Assembly: GCA_964368605.1 (NCBI GenBank)
Contig: CAYJBP010000057.1
Span: 1 to 14,551 of the forward strand
Reading direction: 5' to 3'
Length of the DNA stretch: 14,551 nt
Origin: CAYJBP01 sp964368605
GTDB taxonomy: Bacteria > Bacillota > Dehalobacteriia > UBA4068
The notes under the pieces are model-generated. The model was not told the origin of the DNA and did not search any database. It worked only from the letters and a program-made list of their open reading frames with translations. The translations under genes were made by a program, and so were the position numbers. This document shows, piece by piece, positions 1 through 8,160 of this stretch (its first letter is position 1; each line of letters begins with the position of its first letter).

Positions 1-173
1 GCTAGGTGGGCAAAGAGCCCCGCCAGGGTGGGTTCGGATTATGGGTGCGTGCTTATGGTGTACGGAATAGATATTATTCGCGCTTAAAACCTAATTCGGG
101 GGATACCAGCTAGCGCTCGGCCTTAGCGGGGCATAAATAGTTATTAGCTCGCTGATTGCTTAGCCGCTTGCTC
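1..173. other. Intergenic region at window start, no gene recognised
   Basis: This stretch lies downstream of the surface-protein stop codon. I see no convincing ORF and no hairpin followed by a T-run on the minus strand that would end the surface-protein transcript. A short hairpin (GGGC/GCCC around TCTTT) is present near positions 10-25 but has no U-tract. Two short words, GTGGGCAAAG (7-16) and TGTACGGAATAGATA (59-73), closely match words inside the 100-bp tandem repeat near 4192-4482, so this may hold a degenerate copy of the same intergenic repeat. Confidence 0.4.
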
Positions 174-3100
174 TTATTCCATTTCCAAATAGCGCATCAA
201 CATCGTGGCAATTTCGGCACGGGTGGCTGTGCCTTGGGCTAGAATTGTGCCATCTTGATAGCCGCTGATTATGCCATTTGCTACAGCCCATTCCATAGCC
301 GGTATAGCATATTCGCTAGTAGCGGCATTATCGCTAAATTGTGCAAGCATGGTTTGAGTGGTTACGGCAGCAGGGGCGGCATAGCGATAGAGCATAGTTG
401 CAAATTGCTCGCGGGTGATGCTACCTTCGGGGTTTTCGCCATCGGAGACTTGGTTTGCCATTGCCCATGCTTGGGCTAAGGAATACCATAGCTCGCCACC
501 TTCGGTATCAACACCATCCAGGCGTGCCAGCACTGTCCAAATCATAGCTCGGGTGGTGGCAGCATGGGGGGCAAATTCAGTTGCCGATAGGCCGTTCATT
601 AAATTATTGCTATAAGCATAGCTTATCGCCTCATAAAACCAATCATCGGCGGCAACATCGCTAAAGGGTAAGTGCTGCTCCATAATCATAAATGCCGAAA
701 AATGGCCGCTGCTAAAGCTTGCTTCTTGATCTTCAGCATTATAAGTGGTGGGCTTGGCGCTTGCTTGGCCAAGAGCATCGACATGATAAACTGTAACTTG
801 GCCATTAACTGCGCTATAAGGTATGGTAATGGTGGCTAAACCGCCCTCAAAATCGCTAATATAAGTATCGCCTACTTTAATTAGCAATTGATAGGCCGGG
901 TTAGTGCCAATTGCGGCCTGCTGTTCGGCGCTTAAATTGTCGGCTATTTTGATGATAATGGTTATTTTTTGGCCATTGGCCTGCTTTATAATGCTATTAA
1001 GCGCTTGATTATCAAAAGTTATGTGCCCCAAGTTAGTGCTGATTTTAAGCGACGAATTGTTTTTTGCCGCTAAAGCAGCTAAAGCGGCAGGGGATAAGCT
1101 TACTTCCACGCTTTGGGCATTAGCCGGGGTATTAATATCTAGGTTTAGCTGGGGAGCACTATCGGTGCCTGCGGTTTGCTCCAGTAGGGTTTGGCTAGCT
1201 TGGGTTAAGTCATTATCTTCAATATCGGCTTGGGCATTATTTTCGCTAATTACGGGGTCGATATTAATATCAACCTGGGTTTGATTATTATTGCTCGCTT
1301 CCTCTGTGGCCGGCTCTTCGGCGGCTGCCCCGCCGCCACCCAGATTATCACCCCGATCGATATCGGGGATGGGCATAAATTGCGGCCAATAATCATAAAG
1401 CATGGGGCTGGATGAGCCTTGTGCCCAAGTCATAAAATCAGTAGATGCTTGGGCAGTTATCCAAGCGTTTAGGGTATCAACAAAGCTTTTATTGGCCATT
1501 TGGGTAGCGGTCATAGCTATGGTATTATCAGTGATATTAAGAGCAGGGGGTATATTTAGGCCGCTTAAACCGCTTGCGCCTTGATAATAGCAATTTTGAG
1601 CATCAATGATGCTATTTTGGCTAGGATCAAACGAAACAGACACCTCTCCTAATATAGCACCAAGGAATGATCGTCCTTCCACATACTGGGTAATTGTGGG
1701 TATAGCAGTATTATAGCAATTGTTTAAGGTAAGATCTCTACTTGCTACTAGCGAGCCAACTATGCCCCCTACATAACTTCTTTCGGTAGATGCCATAATC
1801 GAGCCTGTATTATAGCAATTATAAATTTTTAGAGTAATCGCCTGGCCAACTATTCCCCCTGCCAATGCTTGGGGGGGCATATTACCATTATTAGACGGTC
1901 CGTCAGCTTGATTACTAATTGTGCCGGAATTACTGCAATTTTGAATAATCATACTGATATCTTGGTTATTTTCATTTTGGTAAGCTGAACCTGCTATGCC
2001 GCCAATTTTAGCCTGGTTCATATCTTCTGTAACATAAAGCAGCCCGTAATTATGGCAATTATCTATTAAACTATTCCCATTATCAGCATCAATACTCCCC
2101 ACTATCCCCGAACCTTCAATAGTGCCGGAATTAGTGCAATTAAGTATTTGCGAATCTATAGCATACCCGACTATAGCCCCCACGTTATTGAGCACTGTAT
2201 TCCGTGTATGTTCAACGTCTATATTAGATTGTGTAATATTAACATTTTTTACTATAGCATCTTCAATATTGCCAAATAAGCCCAGGCTAGCAGCATTTGT
2301 ATTAATATAGATATTACTTATCGTATAATCATTGCCATCAAATATGCCGGAAAATACTTTATTAGTGGTACTTTGGCCAATCTCAATCCAACTATTTTTG
2401 CCTGCAATAGATGGGGGTAAATTATTGCCGGTATCAATATACATGCTAACAAGCGCACCATTAGCCGGGGCTAAATCTATATCGGCAGTTAGTTCTACGG
2501 TTTTGCCGCTATAATTTTCAGCGGCGATTGCTTGGGTAGAATCATTGATTAATTGCCCATTAACCGAGGCGGCAAACCAAGCCAGCCCCCGGGCATTATG
2601 GATTTCGATATAGTTTGCATCAGCTAAATTGCTTACCTTATCTTGCTTGCTATCATCTTGATACAGGCTATAATCGCTGTTTATTTGGGCAGTATTGGCT
2701 ACATCCACCCATAAAACAATTTCTTCAGCCGAAAATACCGGCGGAGTATCTTGGCCTGCTTGCCATAGTTGCATAGTGCTATCGTTTTGGGCAAAAACCT
2801 TTTGGTTTAATAGTGCAACAAATTCTTCACTTAGCATTTCTGCTTCTGTCATGGCAGTAATATTATTCTCATACGCATCATTAAGGCTGCCTATGGGGTT
2901 TAATGCTCCGCCTTTATAATAAGTGTTAAACAGAGAAGTTGCTTCGCTTGCAGGCAAATTACCGATTACTGCACCGATAGCAGTTGCCGAACTATCTATA
3001 CCTGCAATATCACCTGAATTATAAATATTGAGTATCGGAAAATTTAGTGTTTGATGTTTACCGAATATGCCACCAACATTACTATTGCCTTGTACAGCGC

Positions 3101-3923
3101 CGGTATTATAAATATTTAGCACAAAGCCTGATTCGTTAATAATACCTAAAATGCCGCCAACATTGCTACTACCTTGTACATTGCCTGTATTATAGCAGTT
3201 TGACATTTGCATTTCAGTGTAAGTTGGGGCGGGCCTGGTACTTATACCAACCAAGCCGCCAACATTATCCCCTTGCCCGATAACAGTGCCCTCATTAGCA
3301 CAATTAATTAAGAAGTTAACATACAAAGAGCCGGCTATAGCACCCACATAGTCGTTGGCATATATATACGAATTGGCTATTAGCAGGTTTTCAAATTTCC
3401 ATGCATAGCCTACAGAACCGAATAAACCTTGATAATCTGCTATGCTATTATTGATATAAACATGATTAATTGTATGATTATTGCCGTAAAATTTGCCTTT
3501 AAACGGATTTGTTTCAGTGCCAATAGGTATCCAGCTATTGTTCGCATTTACGGTTGGATTAGTGCCATCCGTAGGCAAAGCATTACCATTTGCGGTATAA
3601 CCTGTAACTATGGCGCCTGTATCCGGCGCTAAGTCGATATCGGCATTTAAGTATACATTTACATATTGGTAATCGTTAGGGTCGGAACTATCCTCCAACT
3701 GGCCATTAACCGAGGCCGCCAACCAAGCCAAGCCAAGGGCGGTGTTGATTACCAAATCTTCCTCTCCATCGCCATCAAAATCAGTGCGTTGATAATCAGT
3801 GCCTGCTTGAGCAGTATTGGCCGCATCTGTCCAGGTAGCAAAAGTGGCTGCCCATGCTTCTTGGGGCATAAGCAGTGATGCCAGTAGTAACAACAATAAT
3901 AAAGACATAATTTTTTTACACAT
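174..3923 (-). CDS. Secreted GLUG-repeat surface protein with C-terminal SLH domains
   Basis: A 1249-aa secreted protein, probably held on the cell surface by SLH domains that bind secondary cell-wall polymer. Residues 1-25 form a signal peptide (MCKK, then a long leucine run, ending AWA before the cleavage site). Two homologous modules follow, about residues 31-400 and 405-850. Each starts with a W-x-D-x-ANTAQ segment and has a GLAW-AASVNGQL block, an ADIDLAP block and several GLUG-type motifs (VGGLVG, VGGILG, VGGIFG, IGGIAG, VGGIVG). A Gly/Ala/Glu/Asn-rich linker leads to a beta-rich domain. Residues 1085-1249 hold three SLH repeats (FSDV..WFYEAI..A; a short degenerate second; FSD...A..WA...GII.GY.DGT). 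Start choice: ATG at 3921-3923 lies 5 nt after AAGGAGG (3929-3935). GLUG repeats occur in bacterial surface proteins, adhesins and some proteases; no catalytic domain is visible, so an adhesion or structural role is inferred. Confidence 0.88.
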   Translation of the reverse strand: MCKKIMSLLLLLLLASLLMPQEAWAATFATWTDAANTAQAGTDYQRTDFDGDGEEDLVINTALGLAWLAASVNGQLEDSSDPNDYQYVNVYLNADIDLAPDTGAIVTGYTANGNALPTDGTNPTVNANNSWIPIGTETNPFKGKFYGNNHTINHVYINNSIADYQGLFGSVGYAWKFENLLIANSYIYANDYVGAIAGSLYVNFLINCANEGTVIGQGDNVGGLVGISTRPAPTYTEMQMSNCYNTGNVQGSSNVGGILGIINESGFVLNIYNTGAVQGNSNVGGIFGKHQTLNFPILNIYNSGDIAGIDSSATAIGAVIGNLPASEATSLFNTYYKGGALNPIGSLNDAYENNITAMTEAEMLSEEFVALLNQKVFAQNDSTMQLWQAGQDTPPVFSAEEIVLWVDVANTAQINSDYSLYQDDSKQDKVSNLADANYIEIHNARGLAWFAASVNGQLINDSTQAIAAENYSGKTVELTADIDLAPANGALVSMYIDTGNNLPPSIAGKNSWIEIGQSTTNKVFSGIFDGNDYTISNIYINTNAASLGLFGNIEDAIVKNVNITQSNIDVEHTRNTVLNNVGAIVGYAIDSQILNCTNSGTIEGSGIVGSIDADNGNSLIDNCHNYGLLYVTEDMNQAKIGGIAGSAYQNENNQDISMIIQNCSNSGTISNQADGPSNNGNMPPQALAGGIVGQAITLKIYNCYNTGSIMASTERSYVGGIVGSLVASRDLTLNNCYNTAIPTITQYVEGRSFLGAILGEVSVSFDPSQNSIIDAQNCYYQGASGLSGLNIPPALNITDNTIAMTATQMANKSFVDTLNAWITAQASTDFMTWAQGSSSPMLYDYWPQFMPIPDIDRGDNLGGGGAAAEEPATEEASNNNQTQVDINIDPVISENNAQADIEDNDLTQASQTLLEQTAGTDSAPQLNLDINTPANAQSVEVSLSPAALAALAAKNNSSLKISTNLGHITFDNQALNSIIKQANGQKITIIIKIADNLSAEQQAAIGTNPAYQLLIKVGDTYISDFEGGLATITIPYSAVNGQVTVYHVDALGQASAKPTTYNAEDQEASFSSGHFSAFMIMEQHLPFSDVAADDWFYEAISYAYSNNLMNGLSATEFAPHAATTRAMIWTVLARLDGVDTEGGELWYSLAQAWAMANQVSDGENPEGSITREQFATMLYRYAAPAAVTTQTMLAQFSDNAATSEYAIPAMEWAVANGIISGYQDGTILAQGTATRAEIATMLMRYLEME

Positions 3924-3955
3924 AGGATCCTCCTTGAGTTTAATAGTATTTTATA

Positions 3956-3984
3956 ACTATAGCATATAATTGCTTTTTTAACAA
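3956..3984 (-). promoter_or_regulatory. Sigma-A-type promoter for the GLUG/SLH gene
   Basis: On the minus strand, TTGTTA (3979-3984) and TATAGT (3956-3961) are separated by exactly 17 nt. They sit about 33 nt upstream of the surface-protein start codon and its strong ribosome binding site, which leaves a short leader. This gives the surface protein its own promoter, separate from the operon to its right. Confidence 0.6.
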
Positions 3985-4000
3985 GGCATTAAATTTAATG

Positions 4001-4075
4001 AAACAAAAAGCCATTAGCCAAATAAGAGCCGCCAGACCATAAGCCAAACCCACCCCAGGCCAGCTATTAATGGGC
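4001..4075 (-). terminator. Possible rho-independent terminator of the TIR/RyR operon
   Basis: On the minus strand an arm GCCCATTAATAGC (4063-4075) can pair imperfectly with GGCTAATGGC (4010-4019), followed at once by TTTTTGTTT (4009-4001). The stem has bulges and the loop is long (about 43 nt), so this is only a candidate. Its position fits the end of the minus-strand operon just before the next gene's promoter. It lies on the other side of the 4228-4327 gap from the operon. Confidence 0.3.
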
Positions 4076-4191
4076 ATGGGGACGTTTCTCCTCTGTCGGG
4101 CTAGCGGGTCTTAGGCTGCACTATATTAAACCGCATAGAATAACAATTACTAATAAGCAATATTTAACCAGATATTAAGCTGCCGCACCAA

Positions 4192-4482
4192 ACGCAATAG
4201 ATACCCGCTTGGCCGTGGGCAAAGTAANNNNNNNNNNNNNNNNNNNNNNNNNNNNNNNNNNNNNNNNNNNNNNNNNNNNNNNNNNNNNNNNNNNNNNNNN
4301 NNNNNNNNNNNNNNNNNNNNNNNNNNNGTGCGCCTTAGTATTAGCCTAAAACGCGACATTGCCGGGTGGCGCTGCCACCTGTGTTTGCTGTACGCAATAG
4401 ATACCCGCTTGGCCGTGGGCAAAGTAAGTGCGCCTTAGTATTAGCCTAAAACGCGACATTGCCGGGTGGCGCTGCCACCTGT
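4192..4482. repeat. 100-bp tandem repeat, two visible copies, interrupted by the gap
   Basis: The 36-nt block starting ACGCAATAGATACCC occurs at 4192-4227 and, identically, at 4392-4427. The 55-nt block starting GTGCGCCTTAG and ending GCTGCCACCTGT occurs at 4328-4382 and identically at 4428-4482. In the right copy the two blocks are directly joined; in the left copy the 100 Ns lie exactly between them. If the gap is empty the unit period is 100 bp, of which 91 bp are identical. The unit contains a perfect hairpin (GGTGGC-GCT-GCCACC) and a second stem (CCCGC-TTGGCC-GTGGG). The right copy includes the last codons of the zinc-ribbon gene, so the repeat duplicates that gene's 3' tail and downstream sequence. 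The true copy number is unknown because of the gap. Confidence 0.9.
4228..4327. other. Assembly gap (100 N)
   Basis: Exactly 100 undetermined bases, the conventional filler for a gap of unknown length. It falls inside a tandem repeat unit, which probably explains why the assembly broke here. Confidence 0.98.
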
Positions 4483-4985
4483 TTGCCGCAGGCTAGGCAG
4501 AACTTTGCTCCAAGCGGTAGGTTTAGGCCACATTCGGTGCAGAATATGCTATTGTCCATTCCTTCCTTGGCGGCATTAATTCGCTCGGGGTTTTCGTATA
4601 AATGAATAGCTTGTTCGATTACCTGTATTGCCTCATCATCCAATTTGGATTGACTTACCAAGCCCCAAATTTGCGAAAGCAGTACCGGCCAGGCCACAAA
4701 AAGCATAATTAAGCTGGGTACTAATTGTTGGCCAAAAATACCTACCTTGGCATCGATAGCTACCCCACGACCGACGCTTTTAATATCTATGTTTAAGGCG
4801 GTTTTCATGCCTAAAACTGCCTTAAACATGCCACCTTTAGTTAGGCTGATAAAAAAGCCAAAAGAGCTTTCTTCTACCTCTACCGTATAGCCTTGGGTTG
4901 TAAAATACTCCTTGGTATAGGCGGCAACTTCGGTTAAATCTTTTAAATCGGTGATAATTAATTTTGAGGATTTAAAGGTAGCCAT
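4446..4985 (-). CDS. Membrane-anchored zinc-ribbon protein, last gene of operon
   Basis: A 179-aa protein of no family I can name. Residues 1-80 look like a small alpha/beta domain. Residues 88-110 (LVPSLIMLFVAWPVLL...) form one hydrophobic segment that could span the membrane. Residues 149-166 form a zinc ribbon with two CxxC knuckles (C149/C152 and C163/C166, CTEC...CLAC), followed by a short tail ending PPGNVAF. The ATG is 2 nt after the stop of the upstream 84-aa gene, and its ribosome binding site AAAGGAG lies within the last codons of that gene, so translation is probably coupled. The last 12 or so codons lie in the 100-bp tandem repeat, so the present C-terminus may be a product of the repeat. 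The M48 peptidase two genes upstream also ends in a double-CxxC ribbon. Confidence 0.8.
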   Translation of the reverse strand: MATFKSSKLIITDLKDLTEVAAYTKEYFTTQGYTVEVEESSFGFFISLTKGGMFKAVLGMKTALNIDIKSVGRGVAIDAKVGIFGQQLVPSLIMLFVAWPVLLSQIWGLVSQSKLDDEAIQVIEQAIHLYENPERINAAKEGMDNSIFCTECGLNLPLGAKFCLACGKQVAAPPGNVAF

Positions 4986-4987
4986 AT

Positions 4988-5242
4988 TTATTCTCCTTTA
5001 TATAAAGTATTAATCTGATAAAGCACAGCCAGCTCGGCAATGGCATCGATAACCAGCTCTTTTTGGCCTTCGTCTAATTCGGTTTCGATACGCTTTAAAA
5101 GCGAAATTACCAGATTAGCTTGGTCGATAATTTCTTGCCCGGATACTACCTGATCTTGAATAATCGCCTGAAAACTGGCCTTTTGATAGACAATTTCGTC
5201 TAATAAAAGCAGGCCATTTTTTTCGTCAAATAGTCTTTGCAT
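4988..5242 (-). CDS. Small helical protein of unknown function
   Basis: An 84-aa acidic, leucine/isoleucine-rich protein predicted by eye to be almost wholly alpha-helical (for example ISLLKRIETELDEGQKELVI). It has no signal peptide, no membrane helix and no cysteine pairs. I do not recognise the family. It could be an adaptor or a regulator of its neighbours, but nothing in the sequence decides this. The start ATG (5240-5242) follows AGGAGG with a spacer of about 8 nt and lies 15 nt after the M48 stop. It sits between the M48 peptidase and the zinc-ribbon membrane protein and is translationally coupled to the latter. Confidence 0.75.
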   Translation of the reverse strand: MQRLFDEKNGLLLLDEIVYQKASFQAIIQDQVVSGQEIIDQANLVISLLKRIETELDEGQKELVIDAIAELAVLYQINTLYKGE

Positions 5243-5257
5243 AATAAATACCTCCTA

Positions 5258-6139
5258 TTACAATTTTAAGCCGCAGCCTCGGCAAAACTTCCAACCTTCG
5301 CTAAGGGCTCGGCCGCATTTAGGGCAGCTTATAGTCTGATCGTTTTTATGATTGATAATAGTTTTAAAAGTATCGGTTGCACACCATTTTTTTACTTCCG
5401 ATGCCCTAACCGATAAAAAGGGATGGGTTTGATTCATCAAAACCCAATATTGTAAGGCTTTATTCCAAGTTGAGGAATCCAATAATTGTTCATAAGCATC
5501 GGCTTGCTTAAGATATAAATCGCGATTAATATTGGCCGTTACTTCCTTAGTGCCGCCGGCTAGGCGAATCATCGTTTCGACAACCGAATCGGCTCCTTCT
5601 AAGTAGACAGCAGCTGCTCTATCGCAGGAAAATTCGCTGCATCTTTGCCAATGTAATAAACCCAACTGCAAGGGCATTGATAATAAGCCTAAGCCCAATA
5701 AATCGGTACCGCCATTTAAAATCATCGTGGCCATGGTATTATAAAGAACATGACGGCAAGCTATATGGCCACATTCATGGGCAATTACCGCCTTTAGCTC
5801 ATCTTCTTCCATATGCTCGATTAGGCCGGAAGTAAGGGTGATAAAAATGGTGCTATCGCCAAAGGTATAGGCATTGGGCATGGGGTTCATTTCCAGATAA
5901 AGTTCCGGCTCATCAATGGCCAAAACTTCGCAAATCGGCGGCAAAAGATTATAAATATCGGGCAATTGCTCGGCCGATAATCTAATCTTGCCCGACATAT
6001 TTAAGCCATGGAATATAGTTTCGCTAAAAATTTTCAAAAACCCCTTTAAAGCGACGGAAAAACCGGGTATGGCTTCTAGCTGTTCTAAAGCTTTTCTGTC
6101 TAAATCATGTTGATAATCACGAGCATTTACCGCTTGCAT
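5258..6139 (-). CDS. M48-family zinc metallopeptidase with C-terminal zinc ribbon
   Basis: A 293-aa peptidase of the M48 (Ste24/HtpX-like) type. The catalytic HExxH motif is HECGH at 121-125. The third zinc ligand is probably E169 in the EFSCDRAA segment, with D173 in the conserved following position. The upstream N-x-x-P-NAYTFGD strand (residues 85-95) and the downstream THPFLSVRASE segment (238-248) are also typical of the family. Residues 133-163 are hydrophobic and may associate with the membrane, but there is no signal peptide. A zinc ribbon (C272/C275, C286/C289) has been added at the C-terminus. The start ATG follows GAGGTG; the gene begins 17 nt after the channel-like gene's stop. M48 enzymes process or degrade membrane-associated proteins; here a substrate among the operon's membrane proteins is a guess. 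Confidence 0.9.
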   Translation of the reverse strand: MQAVNARDYQHDLDRKALEQLEAIPGFSVALKGFLKIFSETIFHGLNMSGKIRLSAEQLPDIYNLLPPICEVLAIDEPELYLEMNPMPNAYTFGDSTIFITLTSGLIEHMEEDELKAVIAHECGHIACRHVLYNTMATMILNGGTDLLGLGLLSMPLQLGLLHWQRCSEFSCDRAAAVYLEGADSVVETMIRLAGGTKEVTANINRDLYLKQADAYEQLLDSSTWNKALQYWVLMNQTHPFLSVRASEVKKWCATDTFKTIINHKNDQTISCPKCGRALSEGWKFCRGCGLKL

Positions 6140-6156
6140 AATTACACCTCGCTAAT

Positions 6157-8157
6157 TTAATTTTTAAGCAAAATATATTGACAATCATTAATATTGATTA
6201 GGGGATCTTGTTCGGCACCGATTATTTTGAGCATGGCCTCAACAAAGCCTTTATCATAGGCCTTAAAATCTTGGTTAAAAGCCGCCGATACCGCATCTAA
6301 TTGCTGCCAAGGGCAAATGCAGGCATGTAATTTAGCCATCGTATTTTTATGATCGCCGCTTTGCTTGGCATAAGCCTGGGCTTGCTCAATATCTGCTCCC
6401 CGATAGCCCTCGGCTGTTTGAAAGGCAGCCCATCTTTGATGCTCGATAATGGCCAGTTTTTCTAAAATGACAGGGTTAGCCAGCTTTTCCTTAACCGCCT
6501 TTAGGTTTAAGGCAGCCTGCTCTTTTTGCGGCTCGGTTAATGGCGCCAAAACGGGCTGCATTTGATAACCTAACAGGAATAGTTTATATTTAATATGAAT
6601 GATATTGGCTCGATTAGAGCGCTTATTAATCTCGTTTTGATTATAGGAATCGATTATTTGCCGGCGATAGCATTGATAATCCGGCTCGTCAATAAAACTA
6701 CCGCTATAAAATGCTTGGCCATTTTGGGCTAATTTTTCGATTGGTGAATTAATAATTTTGGTTTGGCTATAAAAGGATTTTGTTTCGCCAAAGGGGTAAA
6801 TTTGATAATTAAGATAGCCCTTTTTATTTTGGGCTTTAAGCTCGGGTATATAAGAATATTTAATGCTATTGCTAATAAAAGTATGGATAAGCGGCAAATT
6901 AGCAAATTGCAAATCTTGGCGCAAATAATATTCTCGTAAATACAAGGCCGTTTTAAGCCCTTGCTCTTTAGCGCCTAGGCAAATCACAATATAATTGATA
7001 TCCTGGCCATGCTGATTAAGTATATTTTCAAAATCAATAGTTGTAATATCGGCTTCATAAAAAGTTATCGGGCAGCTATAGTGGCTAAGCTCGGGATAAT
7101 TTAAGGCAAAAGTTTTGGCAATATGCTTAGCATTGGCATCGACTACCTTAATTTCCAGGCTATAATCAGAGCCTAATTGGCCGCACCAAGCAATGGCTTT
7201 AATCATTTCCGTGCCTAAATTACCGCCCCCCACAATTAAAGCAGAAATTTTATTATTTTTGGTTAAAGCTTGATAAAGCGGCTGATTAAACATTAAATCA
7301 TAAGCAAGCCTTACCGGTTTATCGATAATTAAAACGGTAATCCCTTTTTTGTCTAAAGAATTAATAATTATTTCGGCCTCGGGCTGATCGGTAAACAGAT
7401 AAATAGCAATTTTGGGGCTGGCTTTTGTTAAAGGCTGATAATAATCGATAATTTTTTTAGCACCAACTAGGTTTAAGTCGGCGTTTTGGCTGATTTCAAA
7501 AAAACTTAAAGCCCCATGGCTGCGGTTTACTTGCGCATATTCGCCGGAAGCCAGCAGAATAAAGCCATGATTCCGGGCGGCTTTAATTAAATCAGGCTCT
7601 GTATTTTCCGGCTTAAAATTACAAAAAACGATTAAAGGGCGGCCTTTAGTAGTTGCTGATGCAGCAGCCCTTTCCGCAAGCAGGGTTTGGGCTAGGGTTA
7701 GGGCATGATTATTAAGCTCGGAAAAACAAATAATTTCGGCCGCATGTTTTTTTAGATTATAAGCCAGCTTAGTTCGAAGCGTATGGGAAAAACCGATAAT
7801 GATGCCGCCGATAAATACAGGTGCAATCAGCATCAATATTTGCAAAAATAAGCGATAAGCAAAATCAAAGCCGCTATGCTCGGGGTTATTGATATTAAGC
7901 ACCCTGGGCATAAGTTCGTCATAGCCGGCACCGGCTGCCCCTGCTTGAATTGCCGTTAAAATGCTATAGATTGGGTCGCCATTACTAAAGGGCAGAAAGA
8001 GGATAGCAATAGCCACAATAATGCCAATACCGATAATTCTAATTTGATAGGCTAATTGCTTTTTATATTTGGGCCTTAAAGCGATAATTAGGCTGAGTAA
8101 CAAAGCTACAATTGCCAGTGCTGCCATTAGCTCGAAATTGGCCAGGACTTTTTGCAT
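6157..8157 (-). CDS. Channel-like membrane protein: TM, tandem TrkA/RCK-like domains, C-terminal RyR-like domain
   Basis: A 666-aa protein. Hydrophobic helices lie at about 9-28, 39-58 and 104-124. Between the last two is a short re-entrant-like stretch (about 62-82, ending AGAGYDEL), a layout that recalls the outer helix, pore loop and inner helix of a potassium channel. Residues 140-280 look like a degenerate Rossmann (RCK/KTN-like) unit. Residues 304-395 are a clearer TrkA-N-type NAD(H)-binding fold with the glycine motif GGGNLG (310-315) and an acidic residue D340 at the end of the second strand. Residues 560-625 resemble a divergent RyR domain (IEHQRWAAF..AEGYRG, then KLHACICPW). It starts 3 nt after the RyR gene, with its ribosome binding site inside that gene's last codons, so translation is coupled. 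The TM-plus-tandem-Rossmann layout fits ligand-gated channels of the BK/Castor type, but the filter is not canonical, so channel activity is inference. Confidence 0.82.
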   Translation of the reverse strand: MQKVLANFELMAALAIVALLLSLIIALRPKYKKQLAYQIRIIGIGIIVAIAILFLPFSNGDPIYSILTAIQAGAAGAGYDELMPRVLNINNPEHSGFDFAYRLFLQILMLIAPVFIGGIIIGFSHTLRTKLAYNLKKHAAEIICFSELNNHALTLAQTLLAERAAASATTKGRPLIVFCNFKPENTEPDLIKAARNHGFILLASGEYAQVNRSHGALSFFEISQNADLNLVGAKKIIDYYQPLTKASPKIAIYLFTDQPEAEIIINSLDKKGITVLIIDKPVRLAYDLMFNQPLYQALTKNNKISALIVGGGNLGTEMIKAIAWCGQLGSDYSLEIKVVDANAKHIAKTFALNYPELSHYSCPITFYEADITTIDFENILNQHGQDINYIVICLGAKEQGLKTALYLREYYLRQDLQFANLPLIHTFISNSIKYSYIPELKAQNKKGYLNYQIYPFGETKSFYSQTKIINSPIEKLAQNGQAFYSGSFIDEPDYQCYRRQIIDSYNQNEINKRSNRANIIHIKYKLFLLGYQMQPVLAPLTEPQKEQAALNLKAVKEKLANPVILEKLAIIEHQRWAAFQTAEGYRGADIEQAQAYAKQSGDHKNTMAKLHACICPWQQLDAVSAAFNQDFKAYDKGFVEAMLKIIGAEQDPLININDCQYILLKN

Positions 8158-8160
8158 AAA

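Larger units (their letters stand above)
3985..4445. other. Gene-free stretch with tandem repeat and assembly gap
   Basis: No supportable gene lies between the surface-protein promoter and the stop codon of the zinc-ribbon gene. The region holds a candidate terminator, a 100-base run of N, and two copies of a 100-bp repeat whose second copy overlaps the 3' end of the zinc-ribbon gene. The only open frame here runs through the N block and is not credible as a gene. Confidence 0.6.

Noticed and set aside
4150..4422. Minus-strand open frame running through the first N block
   Set aside because: About a third of it is undetermined sequence, and the rest is tandem-repeat DNA with no ribosome binding site or recognisable protein.
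4192..4482. CRISPR array
   Set aside because: The repeat is about 91 bp with only about 9 bp between copies, far outside CRISPR repeat and spacer sizes, and no cas genes are present.
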